From: Saprospiraceae bacterium
GTDB lineage: Bacteria > Bacteroidota > Bacteroidia > Chitinophagales > Saprospiraceae
Assembly (NCBI GenBank): GCA_016710235.1
Contig: JADJLG010000001.1
Coordinates: forward strand, 1,229,501-1,293,500
Direction: 5' to 3'
Length of the DNA stretch: 64,000 nucleotides
Within the stretch, counting starts at the first letter, position 1; every line of letters begins with the position of its first letter. The notes beneath the pieces were generated by a model. It was not told the origin of the DNA and made no database searches. It was given only the letters and a program-made list of their open reading frames with translations. Below are positions 1 to 8,678 of the stretch, piece after piece. Made by a program: the position numbers and the translations under genes.

Positions 1-2
1 TA

Positions 3-167
3 CAAGATGATGTAATCGGTTTGAGCGATTTAGTTTATCCAAGCAAAAGTATTAGGACCATTGATCCAAGAATAAATTGTGGGTATAGGAATTTCGGTAC
101 GAAAACAGTTTTTAGGGGGGTGAGTCCTGGCTACATTGATCGGAAGGTTTTTTGGGTGCTTATATAA
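3..167 (+). CDS. C-terminal end of an unidentified protein (partial)
   Basis: An open frame runs in from the window edge and ends at TAA 165-167, giving about 54 residues with a mixed, protein-like composition that ends in a hydrophobic segment (KVFWVLI). There is no start codon in view, so the gene begins outside the window. I do not recognise the family. It could also be a decayed fragment, because the DNA after it looks non-coding. Confidence 0.35.
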   Translation, partial: QDDVIGLSDLVYPSKSIRTIDPRINCGYRNFGTKTVFRGVSPGYIDRKVFWVLI

Positions 168-493
168 GTTTTGGATTTAGATTTAAATAGTTTGACCTCA
201 GTTGGCAATTGTCAAATATTTCTCTGGATATTCATCAAAGGAAAATGCATATGGATAATATTTAAAAAACTTGCGTTTAAAGGAAATTGGAATTATGAAA
301 ATCAGAATGAATCTTTCAGTACAAATTCAATCTAGAAATTCTTCGAAATAGGTTTCAAATAAACAGACTTTGGCTTTAATTTTTATTAATAAAAGCTATT
401 CATGAAAGGATAACTTTCATGAATAAGCTAATTCACAGAGGCCTAATAATGAGTTTATTGACAGAATGTAACTAATTTTGAACAGCTTGGTAT
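168..493. other. Intergenic, possibly decayed DNA
   Basis: No convincing gene is visible here. The stretch is AT-rich with short open fragments in all frames and holds one strong hairpin, listed separately. Confidence 0.5.
394..428 (-). terminator. Strong hairpin, likely terminator of the minus-strand gene that ends at 494
   Basis: ATTCATGAAAG (398-408) and CTTTCATGAAT (414-424) form a perfect 11-bp stem with a 5-nt loop, extended by AGCT pairs outside a single bulged A. Read on the minus strand the hairpin is followed by TTTTATTAAT, as in a Rho-independent terminator. It lies about 65 bp past the stop of the gene at 494. Confidence 0.55.
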
Positions 494-1075
494 TCAAATC
501 CTATAACCTATTCCGGCCATCATTCTAAATTCTGCTTCGGCATTGGAGTTTTCTGCTTTCTTTAAATAGAGTAAATAGGAGGCTAGCCCAATGCCTAAAT
601 CTAAACTCCATCTCATATTCTTAAATACAGTCTGGTACCCTATTCTGCCAACAACTCCAAGGTTGGGCCTGCCATAGGATATGATTTCTTGATTTTCACC
701 GATTAAGGGTTCATTGTATTCATAATTGTAATGAATTCCTGGCGACAAGTAGATTCCACTTAAAGCTCTATCCTTATAATTAGCCGGGTAGTATCTATAA
801 TCTAATGAAGCATTGAACCAGTCTCTTTTGCTGAAAAATGTAAAACTACCTCTGTGCAGGTTCAACTGTAAGGAATGTTTATGACTCAGTCCCTGTTCCA
901 GGTGGATTGAAGGGATAAGAAGTACATTGAAGACATTCGTTTTCACAATAGTCTGCGACAGGATAGAAGTAGAGAAGAACAAGGATAACAGGACAAATAA
1001 GGTTTTAATGAAATTAAAACTCAAGAGTATGTTTGAGTAGCAATTGTTTGGTTGATAAATCTTTTTTCTCCGCAT
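494..1075 (-). CDS. Hypothetical secreted, outer-membrane-type protein
   Basis: This 193-residue protein has a hydrophobic stretch at about residues 22-40 ending in SILSQ, which looks like a signal peptide preceded by an unusually long polar N-terminus. The start may therefore lie further downstream, although no internal Met precedes the hydrophobic stretch. The mature part is rich in alternating aromatic/polar stretches and Gly-Tyr pairs and ends in GYRI, as in small outer-membrane beta-barrels of Bacteroidota. No catalytic motif is visible. It stands alone, with a hairpin terminator downstream and more than 500 bp of non-coding DNA upstream. The barrel assignment is an inference from composition, and the specific family is not recognised. 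Confidence 0.6.
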   Translation of the reverse strand: MRRKKIYQPNNCYSNILLSFNFIKTLFVLLSLFFSTSILSQTIVKTNVFNVLLIPSIHLEQGLSHKHSLQLNLHRGSFTFFSKRDWFNASLDYRYYPANYKDRALSGIYLSPGIHYNYEYNEPLIGENQEIISYGRPNLGVVGRIGYQTVFKNMRWSLDLGIGLASYLLYLKKAENSNAEAEFRMMAGIGYRI

Positions 1076-1619
1076 CTATCGACTTTGTTTTAATTGTACG
1101 AAACTGTCTTAATTAACATGTTTATCCTCGGTTTCGTTCAAGTTGACCATCCTATTAATCGTGTGGTTTCTTCATTGAAAGCAAATCATGATGTCAATGG
1201 ATGACCTTTTTATTTAAAGTTGATATATTATTATTTGGAGTGAATATTTAGATTTTCTAAATTGCTTTTATCGTGATGATAATAAGCTCAATAAATATTT
1301 TGGAGTTCAAATATTAATCTTTCTGGATATTAATTAATAATAGTTTTTAACTTATATGAAGGTATCATTTTCTTCAATATTATTGGGTTTTATAGCTTTC
1401 AAAGAAACTTATTGATCTGAATAATTTGATTAATCTTGGTTTAAACATGTTTTTTCGATCTATAGAGGCATATTTATCTGAGAGATAACCATTATAGATT
1501 TAGAGTTTATCGGAATAGGAAATTATGGGCAGCATTTGATCTTTATAATAGGAGGTTCAGTATATTTGTGACCGAAGAATACTTGATATTAAAGTTCATC
1601 AAGACCGAATATTTTTATT
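1076..1619. other. Intergenic region, nothing recognised
   Basis: This is an AT-rich spacer between divergent genes. Both strands carry frequent stops in all frames. I see no RNA gene, repeat or clear promoter box. Confidence 0.5.
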
Positions 1620-2135
1620 ATGCAACATGTTTTAATGAATCCTTATCCGTTTGTACTGGCTCTATTGGTCATATTGGCGACTATTTTGTTTGCATTTTTA
1701 TCTAGGAAGTATCTGGAAAGAAGAATCATCAAAAATGCGCTCCAGCACCATATAGATGCCACGGGATTCGTATTTGTCAGCCATCTGGTAACATCTATCA
1801 TTTATTTGATCGGATTTGGTTGGGCATTGTTGATGCTTCCAATTACACAAACCTTTGCGCATTCGCTTTTTGCTGGAGCTGGCATATCGAGTTTGATTCT
1901 TGGTTTTGCTTCACAACAGTTGTTTTCCAATTTGATTAGTGGAGTGTATCTGGTAATTGTAAAACCTTTTAAAATTGGTGATTTGGTACAGATACAGGAC
2001 AACACCGGTCATGTAAGAGAGATCAATCTCAACTCAACTATTATTGAGGATAATGACCAGAAAAAAATTATCATTCCGAGCTCTCTTATTTTAAATAATG
2101 TGATTGTAATTATAAAAGAAACTGATGCGAAATAG
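1620..2135 (+). CDS. Short mechanosensitive channel (MscS family)
   Basis: A 171-residue inner-membrane protein of the small-conductance mechanosensitive channel family, which opens under membrane tension to release solutes. Hydrophobic segments lie at about residues 10-28, 52-75 and 82-115. The pore-lining TM3 pattern (GAGISSLILGFASQQLFSN) is followed by the amphipathic continuation LISGVYLVIVKPFKIGD and the start of the beta domain (VQIQDNTGHVREI). The protein ends soon after IIIPSSLILNNVI, so the C-terminal alpha/beta cage of classical MscS (about 286 residues) is absent. The stop codon looks genuine, because the following DNA does not continue the family. It may be a minimal channel or a truncated copy. 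Confidence 0.85.
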   Translation: MQHVLMNPYPFVLALLVILATILFAFLSRKYLERRIIKNALQHHIDATGFVFVSHLVTSIIYLIGFGWALLMLPITQTFAHSLFAGAGISSLILGFASQQLFSNLISGVYLVIVKPFKIGDLVQIQDNTGHVREINLNSTIIEDNDQKKIIIPSSLILNNVIVIIKETDAK

Positions 2136-2969
2136 ATTATTTTGTTTCCGAAAGGTAGCTATAGAAATCAGTGGATATTCAAGTGCTTGTATTTGATTTA
2201 CTTTTTTTAATGGGGCATCTGTTACAAAGTTATTTTAAACAAACTAAAATTACTCGGAAATGAGAACTACCGAGCTGACGTTTTACTACGAATTCAGATT
2301 AATATATCAGAGAAGCCTTAAGGGATTTTGAATCTATTTGAATTGTATGTTTTGAGATTGCAACAATTTAGAGGTATGATATGATATAGTTTGTACGAAT
2401 CAGGTGAAACCATATTTTATTTATTAACCCATTTCATTTCCTAATTTGTATCCTTATTTCCAAAAAATTGAATTCATTGAGAATAGGTTAATTTAGTTTC
2501 CCAATGAATCGTTGTTCAACCAAAAAGACATGAGAAATTTAGGGTGTAATTCCGGTGTCTATTTTTGCTTGTTTTCTGTGTGGACTCAAACTTTGATAGT
2601 TGTTGGAAAAAACGAAAGCCGACTTTTAGTGCCATGTCGGCTTCGTTTTAACCTTTTACAAGGATGTTACTTTGCCATTAGAGGGTACTCCAGTATTGAT
2701 CGAGAGTGTCTTGACTAAGTCATGGTTCCCGACTGGATAGATTTTTTGGGGAGGTAGATCCTTTTCCAGGCCATTCTTCAAACAAAAACTAAAGTTGAGG
2801 TAGGTAAGAAACCGCCTTCATTGCCGTTGCATTTAGGCTTACAAACTTATTCTGCGAATTGGTTTGTAATTGATTTCATAGGATTAGTGTCAGAATTTCC
2901 GATTCCGTTACCGGATTTCAATAATTTTTTTAAAAAAAAATGAATTTTTGAGGAAGGCAGAAATTGAGC
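2136..2969. other. Long intergenic region with possible gene debris
   Basis: No intact gene is visible in about 830 bp. A protein-like stretch of roughly 29 codons at about 2655-2736 on the plus strand (containing PLEGTPVLIESV) is interrupted by stops and could be debris of a lost gene. A clear hairpin terminator lies at 2607-2650. Confidence 0.4.
2607..2650. terminator. Bidirectional hairpin terminator
   Basis: AACGAAAGCCGAC (2611-2623) pairs with GTCGGCTTCGTT (2636-2647) with one bulged A and a 12-nt loop. The stem is flanked by TTTTA on the plus strand and by TTTTTT on the minus strand. On the minus strand it could end the operon that finishes at 2970. On the plus strand no intact gene precedes it closely. 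Confidence 0.65.
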
Positions 2970-3629
2970 CTAATTTATGTTTGGAGACTCCCCTTTTCCC
3001 ATCATTTTCAGTAGATGAGACTTAAATTCCATTAAGATCATCGCGGTAGCTCCCCAAACCCAGTGGCCGTCCAATACAAATCCAGGTACCTCGATAGAAT
3101 CAGAGTAACTTGTCTTGATCGTTCTTTTCTCAATATTTTGGTCCGCAAGCAGATCATGAAGCCGTATAGGAATCAATTCTTCTACTTCATTTTCACCAAG
3201 TTGGAAGTTTGGAGTACCTGTGTAATAAGCCACGTAGGGATGTACTATGTTTTGACTTACAGGAATAAATAGTGTGGACAATGATCCAACTATCAGGATG
3301 TTTTCTGTATTTACTCCTATTTCTTCCGAACTTTCTCTGATGGCTGTCAGTGCAAGATTGGAATCAGTTTCTTCTTGTCGTCCCCCGGGAAGGCTGATTT
3401 GGCTTTTGTGTGGATCTCCGGGATGCGCAGATCGCCTGATCAATGGAAAAACAAAGTCCTCATCGTTCTCGTAAAGCAAGATAAGGACTCCTGCCGTTCT
3501 TGCCGTTGGTCCCGGATCTTCCTTCAAGCGATGGGGCAATGGAGCCATCTGAACATGTGATTCAATGCCTGTCAGGGGATATTCAAAAAAACTTTTGGAA
3601 AGTTGTTCGATCCATTTCGGCCCAGCCAT
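2970..3629 (-). CDS. Nudix hydrolase, CoA pyrophosphatase type
   Basis: A 219-residue cytoplasmic Nudix enzyme. Residues 62-83 match the UPF0035/NudL signature that precedes the Nudix box (PLIRRSAHPGDPHKSQISLP), and the box itself at about 82-106 has GGRQEETDSN..AIRESSEEIGV. It carries the one-residue-longer spacing typical of the CoA-pyrophosphatase subfamily, with R98, E99, E102 and E103 as metal ligands. Such enzymes cleave CoA or oxidised CoA to 4'-phosphopantetheine and 3',5'-ADP. It is the last gene of a tight minus-strand run and begins 9 bp after hemD. The precise substrate cannot be read from sequence. Confidence 0.88.
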   Translation of the reverse strand: MAGPKWIEQLSKSFFEYPLTGIESHVQMAPLPHRLKEDPGPTARTAGVLILLYENDEDFVFPLIRRSAHPGDPHKSQISLPGGRQEETDSNLALTAIRESSEEIGVNTENILIVGSLSTLFIPVSQNIVHPYVAYYTGTPNFQLGENEVEELIPIRLHDLLADQNIEKRTIKTSYSDSIEVPGFVLDGHWVWGATAMILMEFKSHLLKMMGKGESPNIN

Positions 3630-3638
3630 AAGGAGAGC

Positions 3639-4436
3639 TTACTTATTGCTTTTTTTCAGGTATTCTTCAAGTGCCATAGCCATGGACGGAGTTTCAGGAG
3701 TCGGCGCCTGAATGTCGAGTCTAAGCCCTGCATCCATTACAGCTTTTGCCGTTGCTTTTCCAAACGCTGCTATCCGAGTATTGCCCTGTTCGAAATCAGG
3801 AAAATTATCAAAAAGGGACTTAATGTCAAGCTGACTAAAAAATACCAGCACGTCGTATTTGATGTCTTTCAGATCGGAAAGGTCCGCTGATACGGTACGA
3901 TACATGAATGCTTCCTGAAACTTTACCTTAGCTTCTTTGAGTACAACAGCAACATCCTTACTTCCAGACTCAGAGCTGGGAACCAGAAAAGGACCCGCTT
4001 CGCGATGCTTGACAAAGTATGGCATCAGTTCAGCGATAGATTTATTCCCGTGGAAAACCTTCCTCTTCCTGAAAATGATGAACTTTTGAAGATAATTGGC
4101 AACGGCTTCTGTGGCACAGAAGTATTTGGTCATCTCGGATATTCTGGCACGCATTTCCTCTCCAAGACGAAAGAAGTTTTCGATAGCATTTTTGCTGGTG
4201 AACACCACACATGGATATTCTTCCATTCTGATTCTTTGTCTCCTGAATTCCTTTTCTGTAAATCCATCGACCTGAATAAATGAACGCCAGTCGATCTGTA
4301 ACTGGTACTTGGTTTCCACTTCGTAATAAGGTGACCTTTCCGGTTTAGGTTGTGAAACCAAGATAGAATTCACTTTCAAAAAGTTAGACGGGGAAATGGG
4401 CGAGGTCGTCGCCTTAGTGGTCTTTTTTACAGGCAT
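3639..4436 (-). CDS. hemD: Uroporphyrinogen-III synthase
   Basis: A 265-residue protein of the HemD family, which cyclises hydroxymethylbilane to uroporphyrinogen III in tetrapyrrole synthesis. The two-lobed fold is recognisable: an N-terminal lobe with VVFTSKNAIENFF, a central segment with FLVPSSESGSKDV, and a C-terminal lobe with DVLVFFSQLDIKSLF and RIAAFGKATAKAV. The first 30 residues are a variable Thr/Ser/Lys-rich extension. Sequence conservation in this family is always low, so the call rests on the spacing of these motifs and on the neighbour. A DUF4271 gene directly upstream (12-bp gap) is a common partner of hemD in Bacteroidota. Confidence 0.85.
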   Translation of the reverse strand: MPVKKTTKATTSPISPSNFLKVNSILVSQPKPERSPYYEVETKYQLQIDWRSFIQVDGFTEKEFRRQRIRMEEYPCVVFTSKNAIENFFRLGEEMRARISEMTKYFCATEAVANYLQKFIIFRKRKVFHGNKSIAELMPYFVKHREAGPFLVPSSESGSKDVAVVLKEAKVKFQEAFMYRTVSADLSDLKDIKYDVLVFFSQLDIKSLFDNFPDFEQGNTRIAAFGKATAKAVMDAGLRLDIQAPTPETPSMAMALEEYLKKSNK

Positions 4437-4448
4437 CTATGCTTGGTT

Positions 4449-5363
4449 TTAACTAACCAGACCCTGACGATAGAGAAAAACACCTATCCAAACCAGGGGC
4501 GCGATTTCGCAGCTGCAAAGATACAATAAAAAGTGAAAAAGAGATGACCTCCAAGTATTCGCGGTAAGAAGAATATCTCTCAAAATTCTAAAAAAGTAAA
4601 ACAAAGAGATGAAAATAGCAGTAACATATATCAATTTACCTGCTACATCAGGATGAACAAACGCGATCAGAAAATCTACAGGAATAAGAATCATAGACAA
4701 AATGCACCCAAAAATGATGATACTGAAGGTAATTTTGTCCAGTTCTTTGCTCAGTCCGAATATTCTCCCAATGTATCTGAGACTGAGATGTCGGATGGCA
4801 TAAATCAGACAAATGCTGATCATGATCACTGCGATATAATATGGATTCTGCAGGCCTTTGTAATAAATGAAACTGAGATAAAGGAAAATACTCAACCCGA
4901 TGAAATAAAGTCCGTAAAGAATCAAATAAATGATCATATTTCCCTCACGGCTCTCTCTGAAAATCAATCCGAGATAATTCAGGTTAAACAGGCTTCTGAA
5001 CATCTGTAAAGTGATACTGCGATTGAGATTGATGGCAATTGCAAGTAGAAAAGTGAGAAAGAGCAACAACCAAAACAACAAATTTTTGACGTCCGCTATC
5101 TGGGTTGATCCCAGAGCGATTTTTGGCAGAAGCAATCTCTTGATTTTTGCTACCTGAGTGTCTGAGCTGTCCTTTACATACAAGGATGGTCTAAGTTCGA
5201 ATGGATTTACGAGCCCTCTTAGGTCCGAACTTTCAGTATTTGTTATTCCAAGAGGCATGCTGTCCTTTGTCGTAGTCCTGATTTCAAAAGGATTCTTACT
5301 TTCTTGAGCGAAAATCTGAAAGCTACTAAGGATGAAGAAAAAAGCACTAAAAATAAGTCTCAT
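4449..5363 (-). CDS. DUF4271 family membrane protein
   Basis: This 304-residue protein has a signal-like N-terminus (residues 1-19, FFFILSSFQIFAQ), a polar extracytoplasmic stretch to about residue 90, and six or seven hydrophobic segments filling the rest (for example around 93-110, 143-165, 175-195, 210-235 and 240-260). This architecture and the position just upstream of hemD match the DUF4271 family of Bacteroidota, whose biochemical role is unknown. It starts 3 bp after the response-regulator stop and ends 12 bp before hemD, so it is probably co-transcribed with both. A role in envelope or haem homeostasis is speculation from context. Confidence 0.8.
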   Translation of the reverse strand: MRLIFSAFFFILSSFQIFAQESKNPFEIRTTTKDSMPLGITNTESSDLRGLVNPFELRPSLYVKDSSDTQVAKIKRLLLPKIALGSTQIADVKNLLFWLLLFLTFLLAIAINLNRSITLQMFRSLFNLNYLGLIFRESREGNMIIYLILYGLYFIGLSIFLYLSFIYYKGLQNPYYIAVIMISICLIYAIRHLSLRYIGRIFGLSKELDKITFSIIIFGCILSMILIPVDFLIAFVHPDVAGKLIYVTAIFISLFYFFRILRDILLTANTWRSSLFHFLLYLCSCEIAPLVWIGVFLYRQGLVS

Positions 5364-5366
5364 CGA

Positions 5367-6056
5367 TCAAGGGCAGATGAACTTAAATCCTATACCATGT
5401 ATGTTGTCAATCTTGATGGATGGATCTTCTCCCAAATATTTCCGCAGCCTCGAAATGAAAACGTCCAAACTCCTGCCCATGAAATAATCGTCCTCGCCCC
5501 AAAGCGTCTCAAGAATAGAAGATCGTTTGATGACTTTATTTTTATTTTTAAGCAGATAGCTCAGGAGTTCGCTTTCGCGCTGAGTTAATATTCTGACATT
5601 GTCGTTCAGTATAAGTTGATATTCCTGTGGGATGTATTTGTATATACCAACCATCTGCTCGACTTCAGTTGTAGGCATTTCAAACACTCTTGACCTGCGC
5701 AGAAATATCTCAATCTTGAGGATCAACTCCTCAATACTGAAGGGTTTGGTCAGATAATCATCCCCACCCAATTTGAGGCCTTGAATCCTGTCGTCTTTTT
5801 GTGATTTAGCTGTAAGGAATATGATCGGAATCTGTTGATTTTTCTTCCTGATGGCCTCAGCAATACTAAACCCGTCCATACCGGGTAGCATCACATCTAG
5901 GATGACAAGGTCAAACTGGTCTGAGTTAAACTCATCTATTGTTTTCTTCCCGTCCCCACAATGCCTGATCTCATATCCCTGCAATTCCAGATGGTCTTTG
6001 GTTATGAAACTCAAAGTTTCGTCATCTTCTGCATATAATATTCTGGCTCGCTTCAT
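5367..6056 (-). CDS. OmpR/PhoB-type response regulator
   Basis: A 229-residue two-component regulator. The receiver domain (residues 4-118) has the acidic pair D11/D12, phospho-acceptor D54 in VILDVMLPG, T82 and K104 in YLTKPF. The C-terminal winged helix (about 130-229) carries the OmpR-family pattern LTQRESELLSYLL and DVFISRLRKYLG. It overlaps the upstream kinase gene by 4 bp (start codon inside the kinase stop region), so the two are translationally coupled and form a cognate pair resembling RprX/RprY of Bacteroides. Target genes are unknown, but the downstream genes lie in the same transcript. Confidence 0.93.
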   Translation of the reverse strand: MKRARILYAEDDETLSFITKDHLELQGYEIRHCGDGKKTIDEFNSDQFDLVILDVMLPGMDGFSIAEAIRKKNQQIPIIFLTAKSQKDDRIQGLKLGGDDYLTKPFSIEELILKIEIFLRRSRVFEMPTTEVEQMVGIYKYIPQEYQLILNDNVRILTQRESELLSYLLKNKNKVIKRSSILETLWGEDDYFMGRSLDVFISRLRKYLGEDPSIKIDNIHGIGFKFICP

Positions 6057-7327
6057 GAAGAAAAATTTGGGAACAATATACGAACATTCGTTCCTTTTCC
6101 AAATTTGGACTCTATTTCGACCGGAAATTTATGCAATTCACAAATCCTATGGACATAAAACAAACCGATACCATATCCTTTGACGTCATGTACATCTCCG
6201 GTAGGTACACGATAAAACTTGTGGAATATTTTGTCCAGATGTTCCTGTCGTATACCGATACCTTGATCTTCGATTTCAAAGCATGCCTGGTCATTGATCC
6301 TTTTGAGTCTGACATGGACTACAGGCGCTTCCTTACTGTATTTTATAGCGTTGTCAAACAAATTGGACAATACATTACTCAGATGAAAACGATCAGCCTG
6401 GATCTGTACGTTTTCCAATTCATAGTCACGATAGACATGCCCCCCTCTGTCATTTGCCTTGAGAGCAAAAGGTGTAACGATTTCTTCAATGAGTTCATTC
6501 ATGTTTAATTTCTCTTTTTTCAAGTGAAAGGTGGAGGATTCTACTTTGGCAATTTGGAGTATTTTTTCAACATGATCATTGATTCGTTGATTTTGAGTGC
6601 TGATGATCGTGCTATATTGAAGCAAGCGCTTGTCTTCCTGTATCAAAGGATGATTGAGCAGTACGTCAGTAGATAGCTTGATCGAAGATAAGGGTGTCTT
6701 AAACTCGTGAGTCATGTTATTGACAAAATCACGCATCAACTCAGAATATCTTTTCTGCCTCAACATGATGAAAATCGCAGTGGCAAAGATGATACAACCC
6801 AATAAGATCAGCAGGGAGAAAATGATCACTGAACTCATCTCCTGATAGAGGTACGAGTTTCTATCCGGAAACTTCACTTCAAAATAATGGTTGACGTCGG
6901 ACTTTTTGGTTTTGACCTTTTTGAGTTTGATCGGTTTTTTCTGACTAGAGGAGACACAACATTCAGAATATACCAACTCGTTGTTCGCACAATCATAAAT
7001 GCCATATTCGAACTGGGCTTGAATGCCCTGTTTGTCCAACTCAGACTCTAAGTAAAATACCAGGATTGATTGCTCAATGAAGGAATTTACATTGACCACA
7101 TAGAGATTAGAAGACTCCTTCCTGATCAGACCTTTTTCATTGAGTTTGACTTTGTTGTATGACGCAATGAGCTGAGCGGTGTTGCGCAATGCAATGTTTA
7201 CAGAGCGATTGAACTCTACCTCTTCTTTGTTAAAATTTTCACGCAGATAATAAGCCTGCATGGCAAATATCCCGATGACCGTGAGCGCACCGATGATGAC
7301 TACCATTCTAATCCAAAAGGATGACAT
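6053..7327 (-). CDS. Sensor histidine kinase (HisKA/HATPase type)
   Basis: A 424-residue inner-membrane kinase. TM1 is at about 8-25, a periplasmic sensor loop spans 26-164 and includes a Cys cluster (YSECCVSSS), and TM2 is at about 165-188. The dimerisation/phosphotransfer domain contains H207 in NNMTHEFKTPLSS. The ATPase domain has the N box (LFDNAIKYS, N326), the G1 box (DQGIGI, 354-359) and the G2 box (GYGIGLF, 384-390). No HAMP or PAS domain is obvious between TM2 and H207. It is the first gene of a five-gene minus-strand run, and a promoter box lies only 4 bp before the start codon. The sensed signal is unknown. Confidence 0.93.
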   Translation of the reverse strand: MSSFWIRMVVIIGALTVIGIFAMQAYYLRENFNKEEVEFNRSVNIALRNTAQLIASYNKVKLNEKGLIRKESSNLYVVNVNSFIEQSILVFYLESELDKQGIQAQFEYGIYDCANNELVYSECCVSSSQKKPIKLKKVKTKKSDVNHYFEVKFPDRNSYLYQEMSSVIIFSLLILLGCIIFATAIFIMLRQKRYSELMRDFVNNMTHEFKTPLSSIKLSTDVLLNHPLIQEDKRLLQYSTIISTQNQRINDHVEKILQIAKVESSTFHLKKEKLNMNELIEEIVTPFALKANDRGGHVYRDYELENVQIQADRFHLSNVLSNLFDNAIKYSKEAPVVHVRLKRINDQACFEIEDQGIGIRQEHLDKIFHKFYRVPTGDVHDVKGYGIGLFYVHRICELHKFPVEIESKFGKGTNVRILFPNFSS

Positions 7328-7330
7328 ATT

Positions 7331-7339
7331 GCAAAGTTA
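7331..7339 (-). promoter_or_regulatory. Bacteroidota -7 promoter box for the kinase operon
   Basis: On the minus strand the sequence reads TAACTTTGC, a full match to TAnnTTTGY. It sits 4 bp upstream of the kinase ATG, which would give an almost leaderless transcript covering the kinase through the Nudix gene. Only the box match is seen directly. Confidence 0.55.
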
Positions 7340-7419
7340 AGATAAAAGCCGCCGACATAACCTGCTGAATGTCAATTTGCTAGACTTGTGATGTGGGTTT
7401 TAAAAATATTTTAACAATA

Positions 7420-7456
7420 AATGTATATACATTAAATACATTTGTATTAAATTTGT
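7420..7456 (+). promoter_or_regulatory. Palindromic operator and promoter of the marR-yceI unit
   Basis: AATGTATATACATT (7420-7433) is a perfect 14-bp palindrome. It is followed by AATACA/TGTATT (7435-7448), a second inverted repeat. Two -7 boxes of the TAnnTTTGY type overlap or follow them: TACATTTGT at 7437-7445 and TAAATTTGT at 7448-7456. This arrangement is what an autoregulating MarR dimer would need to block RNA polymerase. Binding by the adjacent MarR protein is an inference. Confidence 0.6.
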
Positions 7457-7459
7457 GTC

Positions 7460-7918
7460 GTGAAACTGGAACTAGAGATCAGGCAGAATATTTTTGAAAG
7501 TGAGGCACACAAGCTTCATGTGAATCTGCTCTATACCGCTTACTGGATTCGTGGAAAGACAGATCAGATTCTCCAGCCTTACGACCTCAGTGTTGAGCAG
7601 TTCAATGTCTTACGCATACTCAAAGGGGCAGGCAATCATGCTGTAAATTTGAAATATTTAGCAGAGCGTATGCTCAATAAACAAAGTAATGCCAGCAGAT
7701 TGGTCGACAAATTGGTTGAAAAGGCTTATGTCGTCAGAGAGAGTAGTCCAAATGATCGCAGACAGATAGAGTTGAAGATCAGTGAAACTGGTTTGGAGGT
7801 AGTCCGTGAAGCGAGCAAGTTGGTGAGCAAAATGAATGTGATGTTTGACTGGATCAGCGACCAGAAAAAAATTGATTTCAACGACAGTCTGGATCGAATC
7901 CGAGAAGAGTACAATTAA
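7460..7918 (+). CDS. MarR family transcriptional regulator
   Basis: A 152-residue winged-helix protein. The core has the MarR pattern: helix LYTAYWIRGKTDQIL, then LSVEQFNVLRILKGA, recognition region LAERMLNKQSNASRLVDKL and wing SPNDRRQIELKISETG. The DxRxxxxxLT-like wing motif is present as NDRRQIELKI. The start is GTG at 7460, since the next Met lies inside the core fold. It is followed after 18 bp by yceI and preceded by two palindromes, so it likely represses its own operon. The inducing ligand is unknown. Confidence 0.92.
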   Translation: MKLELEIRQNIFESEAHKLHVNLLYTAYWIRGKTDQILQPYDLSVEQFNVLRILKGAGNHAVNLKYLAERMLNKQSNASRLVDKLVEKAYVVRESSPNDRRQIELKISETGLEVVREASKLVSKMNVMFDWISDQKKIDFNDSLDRIREEYN

Positions 7919-7936
7919 CAAAAATAAGTATATAGC

Positions 7937-8539
7937 ATGAAAAAAAATCTTTTCTATTTAGGATCTCTTGTGATACTATCGGCTTTTTTGATGTCAGCAA
8001 CAATGAAGAAGCAGAAACCTGTCACATTAAATGTAAATACATCTATCAGCAAAATTGGTTGGTTAGGTAAAAAAGTAGTGGGTCAACACAGCGGACAAAT
8101 TTCAATCAAGTCTGGTCAAGTGACCCTTCAAGAAGGCAAAATCACTGGTGGAATGTTCTCTATCGATATGAACACTATTACTTGTGACGACCTCAAAGGT
8201 GAGTATAACGCCAAGTTGATCGGTCACTTGAAAAGTGATGATTTTTTCGGTTCTGAAAAATTTCCAACAGCTGATTTTAAAATCACTTCAGTAAAATATA
8301 TAGGCAAGACAAATGCACAAATTACCGGTGATCTTACGATTAAAGGAATTACTCACGCTTTGACTTTTCCTACAGATGTCACTCCGGGCAAGAACAATGT
8401 TCATGCTAAAGCAACCATCAAAGTGGATCGTACCAAATACGATATCAAATATGGTTCAGGCTCTTTTTTCGACAACTTAGGCGACAAAGCAATTGAAAAT
8501 GAATTTACGCTAACTGTTAATTTACATGCTGGGATGTAA
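7937..8539 (+). CDS. YceI family secreted lipid-binding-like protein
   Basis: A 200-residue periplasmic protein with a signal peptide (residues 1-22, LGSLVILSAFLMSAT) and one YceI domain (about 30-198). Typical features are SKIGWLGKKVVGQHSGQIS, HLKSDDFFGSEKFPTADFKI, ITGDLTIKGITHALTFP and VDRTKYDIKYGSG. Family members form a lipocalin-like barrel that binds isoprenoid or other amphipathic ligands. The gene is downstream of marR with an 18-bp gap and is closed by a terminator, so the pair is a two-gene regulated unit, a common arrangement in Bacteroidota. Confidence 0.93.
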   Translation: MKKNLFYLGSLVILSAFLMSATMKKQKPVTLNVNTSISKIGWLGKKVVGQHSGQISIKSGQVTLQEGKITGGMFSIDMNTITCDDLKGEYNAKLIGHLKSDDFFGSEKFPTADFKITSVKYIGKTNAQITGDLTIKGITHALTFPTDVTPGKNNVHAKATIKVDRTKYDIKYGSGSFFDNLGDKAIENEFTLTVNLHAGM

Positions 8540-8642
8540 TAACCCCAAATCAGTTGAGCAATCTTCAATAATCAGTTTATTGGCAGGAGTGGACCAATTG
8601 AAGTTAGTTTTTTAACCCTAACAACTTCTGTTAAACACAGTT

Positions 8643-8678
8643 AGCCGGTAGCTTAAGCTATCGGCTTTGTTATTTTTG
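8643..8678 (+). terminator. Rho-independent terminator after yceI
   Basis: AGCCGGTAGC (8643-8652) and GCTATCGGCT (8657-8666) form a 10-bp stem with one G-T pair and a TTAA loop, followed by TTGTTATTTTT. It lies about 100 bp after the yceI stop and just before the converging gene end at 8670. Confidence 0.75.

Noticed and set aside
2512..2718. A 68-codon plus-strand frame
   Set aside because: It runs straight through the hairpin terminator at 2607-2650 and has no protein-like pattern.
8022..8036. TCACATTAAATGTAA resembling the shared operator
   Set aside because: The spacer is 3 bp, one half-site is imperfect and it lies inside the yceI coding sequence.
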